A stretch of DNA of 6,990 nucleotides from Pseudopedobacter saltans (GTDB taxonomy: Bacteria > Bacteroidota > Bacteroidia > Chitinophagales > Chitinophagaceae). The position numbers were made by a program, and so were the translations under genes. Numbering within the stretch: position 1 is the first letter of the stretch; every line of letters starts with the position of its first letter. The DNA is taken from the NCBI GenBank assembly GCA_003241175.1, contig QFOI01000190.1, positions 1 to 6,990 on the forward strand, read 5' to 3'. Positions 4,504 to 6,990 of this stretch are shown piece by piece. The notes beneath the pieces were generated by a model. That model worked only from the letters and a program-made list of their open reading frames with translations, had not been told where the DNA came from and ran no database searches.

Positions 4504-6990
4504 TGGCAAATTATCCAATAAGACTTGAAGTTCCATCTCCGTTTTCATGAGTACTTCACGCGCCTTGGATCCTGCATTAGCACCAACAACTCCAGCCAAT
4601 TCCAATTGGTCCATTAGTCTACCTGCGCGATTATAACCAAGTTTTAGACGTCTTTGGATGAGGGATGTACTTCCCATTTGATTTTGTACAATAAGTCTTG
4701 CAGCATCTTCAAACAAACTATCTCTATCCGCCAAATCGTTCGCGTCTTTACTTTCCAGTTCTTTGTCGTCAATATATTCAGGTAAAAGAAATGCGTCAGG
4801 ATAACCACGCTGATCACCAATGTATTCGCACACTTTGTCCACTTCCGGCGTATCCACAAATGCACATTGCAAACGAGTAATTTCACCATTGTAACTGACC
4901 AACATATCTCCTTTACCAATCAGTTGTTCAGCGCCACCTGCATCCAAAATCGTACGACTATCAATTTTGGAGGATACTTTAAAGGCGATACGCGCAGGGA
5001 AATTGGCTTTAATTGTACCCGTGATAATATTGACCGACGGTCTTTGTGTGGCAATGATCAAGTGAATACCAACCGCACGCGCCAATTGAGCCAAACGAGC
5101 AATCGGCATTTCGACTTCCTTACCAGCCGTCATGATCAAATCCGCAAACTCATCGATCACCAAAACTATAAACGGTAGGAACTGATGGCCTTTTAAAGGA
5201 TTGAGTTTCCTATGAATAAACTTTTCGTTGTATTCCTTGATATTACGACAACCTGCTTCTTTCAATAAGTCGTAGCGGTTGTCCATTTCGATACAAAGCG
5301 CGTTGAGCGTTGCAATAACTTTTTTCGTATCTGTGATGATTGCTTCTTCTTCTCCAGGCAATTTTGCCAAAAAATGTTTTTCAATAACACGATATAAACT
5401 CAACTCTACTTTTTTCGGATCGACCAACACAAATTTGAGTTGGGAAGGATGCTTTTTGTATAGTAAAGAGACCAATATGGCATTAACACCGACTGATTTA
5501 CCTTGCCCGGTTGCACCCGCCATCAACAAGTGGGGCATGGTTGCCAGATCAACGATAAAGTTTTCGTTATTAATCTTTTTACCTAAAGCTATTGGAAGAG
5601 AAAACTGGTTGTTTTGGAATTTTTCGGAACCGATCAGGCTTTTCATACTTACTACTGACTTGTTCACATTTGGAACTTCAATACCGATCGTGCCTTTTCC
5701 CGGAATCGGTGCAATGATACGAATACCCAATGCCGCCAAACTCAATGCGATATCGTCTTCCAGATTTTTGATACGGCTGATACGCACACCAGGTGAAGGA
5801 ACGATTTCGTATAGTGTTACTGTAGGTCCTACCGTAGCCGAAATTCTTTGTATGGAAATGTCGTAATTTTTGAGCGTTGTAATGATCTGATTTTTGTTGT
5901 CTTCCAATTCCTGAGGGTCATGGAATGTCTTGTCAGAACCATGTGCCTCCAACATGTCCACCATCGGATACTGATAATCACGAAGATCTAGTGTTGGCTC
6001 ATAGTCGCCCAATGCCTCTACAGTAGCTTGTTGTGGCTCTGGATTTACGTTTATTTCGGATGGTATGTCGTTGACATCTTCATCAATGGACGGCGTTATT
6101 TCTAGCGATAAGTCAGGATCTCCGCTTTTGCTTTTGAGAACATTGGGCATGATGACCGAGATGGAAGGTTCCAATGGTTTGGATATTGGTGTTGGTTCTT
6201 CCCAATCGACATCATCTTGTACGGGTGTTTCGATATCGCTCCCCTCCTCTCCTTCTACTTCAGAATAATCAATAACAAAACCATTATCAGGAATAGCTTC
6301 TTGTTCTATATCCTGCATTTTGCTGCCTTTATTTTTGAGACGGTTGCCTTTTTCTTCCTCCATGAACAATTTGGCAGCATCGGTTTCTTCATTCGTTGAT
6401 TCGTTTTCTACTGGATCGTTGTTATTTTGAATTTTCTCTGGTTGGGCTTTTTTCTGAAATAACTGACGTAATTGTGAGAAATTAAAAGATGGATTAAATC
6501 TCCAAATTAAATAACAACCCACCAATACCAAGAGCAAAACGCCTGTGCCAAAATACCCCAACCATTTTTCCAACCACAATGCGATCAAGTTGCCTACAGC
6601 GCCTCCAAAGGAAAACTCGGAATGCCCGTAACTAACATACGAAAAAGCAACACTCAATACCAGCAATCCAACCATGACGTATTTGAGGTTACGTGCCAGT
6701 CTGAACACTTTTTTGTTGAACAATAGATTGATTGCCAACACAAAAAAGAATGTACACAATAAATAAGAAGCAATACCAAAACCGTTGAACATCAATCCAA
6801 AAGCATTGTATGCACCCAATACGCCGAAAAGATTGGAAACCTTAACATCGGCTACACTGAATATTTTGATTCCAAATTCTTGGACCTTGTCTTGGTCTTC
6901 TTGCCAAGTAAATAAATACGAGGTAAAAGAGACAAAAAGGAAAATACAAATCAACAAACTAACGGCGCCAATAACCTTAAATGTTCTTTC
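4501..6990 (-). CDS. ftsK: DNA translocase FtsK/SpoIIIE, partial (N-terminus off the window)
   Basis: FtsK is a membrane-anchored, septum-located hexameric motor. It pumps DNA during division and activates XerCD at dif to resolve chromosome dimers. The frame is open to the window edge, starting ERTFKVIGAVSLL, so the real start lies beyond 6990; 829 residues are visible. Counting from the edge, hydrophobic segments at about 5-27, 55-90, 104-121 and 130-163 form the membrane domain. A hydrophilic acidic linker (about 165-340) includes EGEEGSDIE and DDVDWEE. The alpha/beta motor follows, with Walker A GATGQGKSV (492-500), LVDPKKVELSLY (522-533), Walker B FIVLVIDEFADL with D613 and E614, and ATQRPSVNIITGTIKANFP (647-665). 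The C-terminal gamma winged helix, which reads KOPS sites, is at about 757-815 (STSLIQRRLKLGYNRAGRLMDQLE). No motif is missing. The stop is TAG at 4501-4503; panB starts 43 nt later. Confidence 0.97.
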   Translation of the reverse strand, partial: ERTFKVIGAVSLLICIFLFVSFTSYLFTWQEDQDKVQEFGIKIFSVADVKVSNLFGVLGAYNAFGLMFNGFGIASYLLCTFFFVLAINLLFNKKVFRLARNLKYVMVGLLVLSVAFSYVSYGHSEFSFGGAVGNLIALWLEKWLGYFGTGVLLLVLVGCYLIWRFNPSFNFSQLRQLFQKKAQPEKIQNNNDPVENESTNEETDAAKLFMEEEKGNRLKNKGSKMQDIEQEAIPDNGFVIDYSEVEGEEGSDIETPVQDDVDWEEPTPISKPLEPSISVIMPNVLKSKSGDPDLSLEITPSIDEDVNDIPSEINVNPEPQQATVEALGDYEPTLDLRDYQYPMVDMLEAHGSDKTFHDPQELEDNKNQIITTLKNYDISIQRISATVGPTVTLYEIVPSPGVRISRIKNLEDDIALSLAALGIRIIAPIPGKGTIGIEVPNVNKSVVSMKSLIGSEKFQNNQFSLPIALGKKINNENFIVDLATMPHLLMAGATGQGKSVGVNAILVSLLYKKHPSQLKFVLVDPKKVELSLYRVIEKHFLAKLPGEEEAIITDTKKVIATLNALCIEMDNRYDLLKEAGCRNIKEYNEKFIHRKLNPLKGHQFLPFIVLVIDEFADLIMTAGKEVEMPIARLAQLARAVGIHLIIATQRPSVNIITGTIKANFPARIAFKVSSKIDSRTILDAGGAEQLIGKGDMLVSYNGEITRLQCAFVDTPEVDKVCEYIGDQRGYPDAFLLPEYIDDKELESKDANDLADRDSLFEDAARLIVQNQMGSTSLIQRRLKLGYNRAGRLMDQLELAGVVGANAGSKAREVLMKTEMELQVLLDNLP

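Noticed and set aside
4867..5178. 103-codon open frame on the + strand opposite ftsK
   Set aside because: It is a shadow of the FtsK coding frame, with no ribosome binding site or family features.
5279..5866. 195-codon open frame on the + strand opposite ftsK
   Set aside because: It lies wholly antisense to the conserved FtsK motor domain, its translation resembles no known protein, and its length is explained by codon bias on the other strand.
6955..6957. TTG at 6957 as the ftsK start codon
   Set aside because: The frame stays open to the window edge, and the upstream residues continue the first membrane helix, so the gene is truncated by the window rather than starting there.

Overview
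This is an AT-rich window in which every recognisable gene lies on the minus strand. Gene content suggests a member of the Bacteroidota, probably of the Chitinophagia/Sphingobacteriia type. The evidence is the TAnnTTTG-type promoter boxes, a PanB with the 'NFPNE-x-E-x-Y' C-terminus I associate with this phylum, an FtsK with a long acidic linker, and a thiS-thiC order behind a TPP riboswitch. The placement is inference from protein flavour, not from a marker gene.

In transcription order (high to low coordinates) the layout is as follows. (1) ftsK, 4501-6990, a DNA translocase whose N-terminus runs off the window edge. (2) panB, 3636-4457, first step of pantothenate/CoA synthesis, with a GTG start 43 nt after ftsK. 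(3) A pirin-family cupin, 2669-3541, with its own likely promoter and an intrinsic terminator. (4) A 323-bp gene-free control region, 2346-2668. It holds the pirin terminator, a perfect 11-bp inverted repeat, a TAnnTTTG promoter box, a TPP riboswitch aptamer and a structured leader. (5) The thiamin operon: thiS (2136-2345), thiC (295-2130) and a partial ThiE/TenI-like gene (from 311 off the left edge). thiS and thiC are 5 nt apart, and the ThiE-like gene overlaps thiC.

The thiamin operon is a regulated unit. ThiS carries sulfur for the thiazole half, ThiC makes the pyrimidine half, and ThiE-family proteins join the halves. TPP, the end product, should bind the leader and shut expression. The leader has no terminator-like U-tract. 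The thiS start codon lies inside a perfect 9-bp hairpin, so control of translation initiation is the most likely mode. The other three genes are housekeeping genes. I found no mobile element, CRISPR array, tRNA or rRNA, and no sign of a new multi-gene system. The points worth a second look are the architecture of the thi leader, the ThiS Gly-Gly codons doubling as the thiC ribosome binding site, and the unusual ThiE-like protein.
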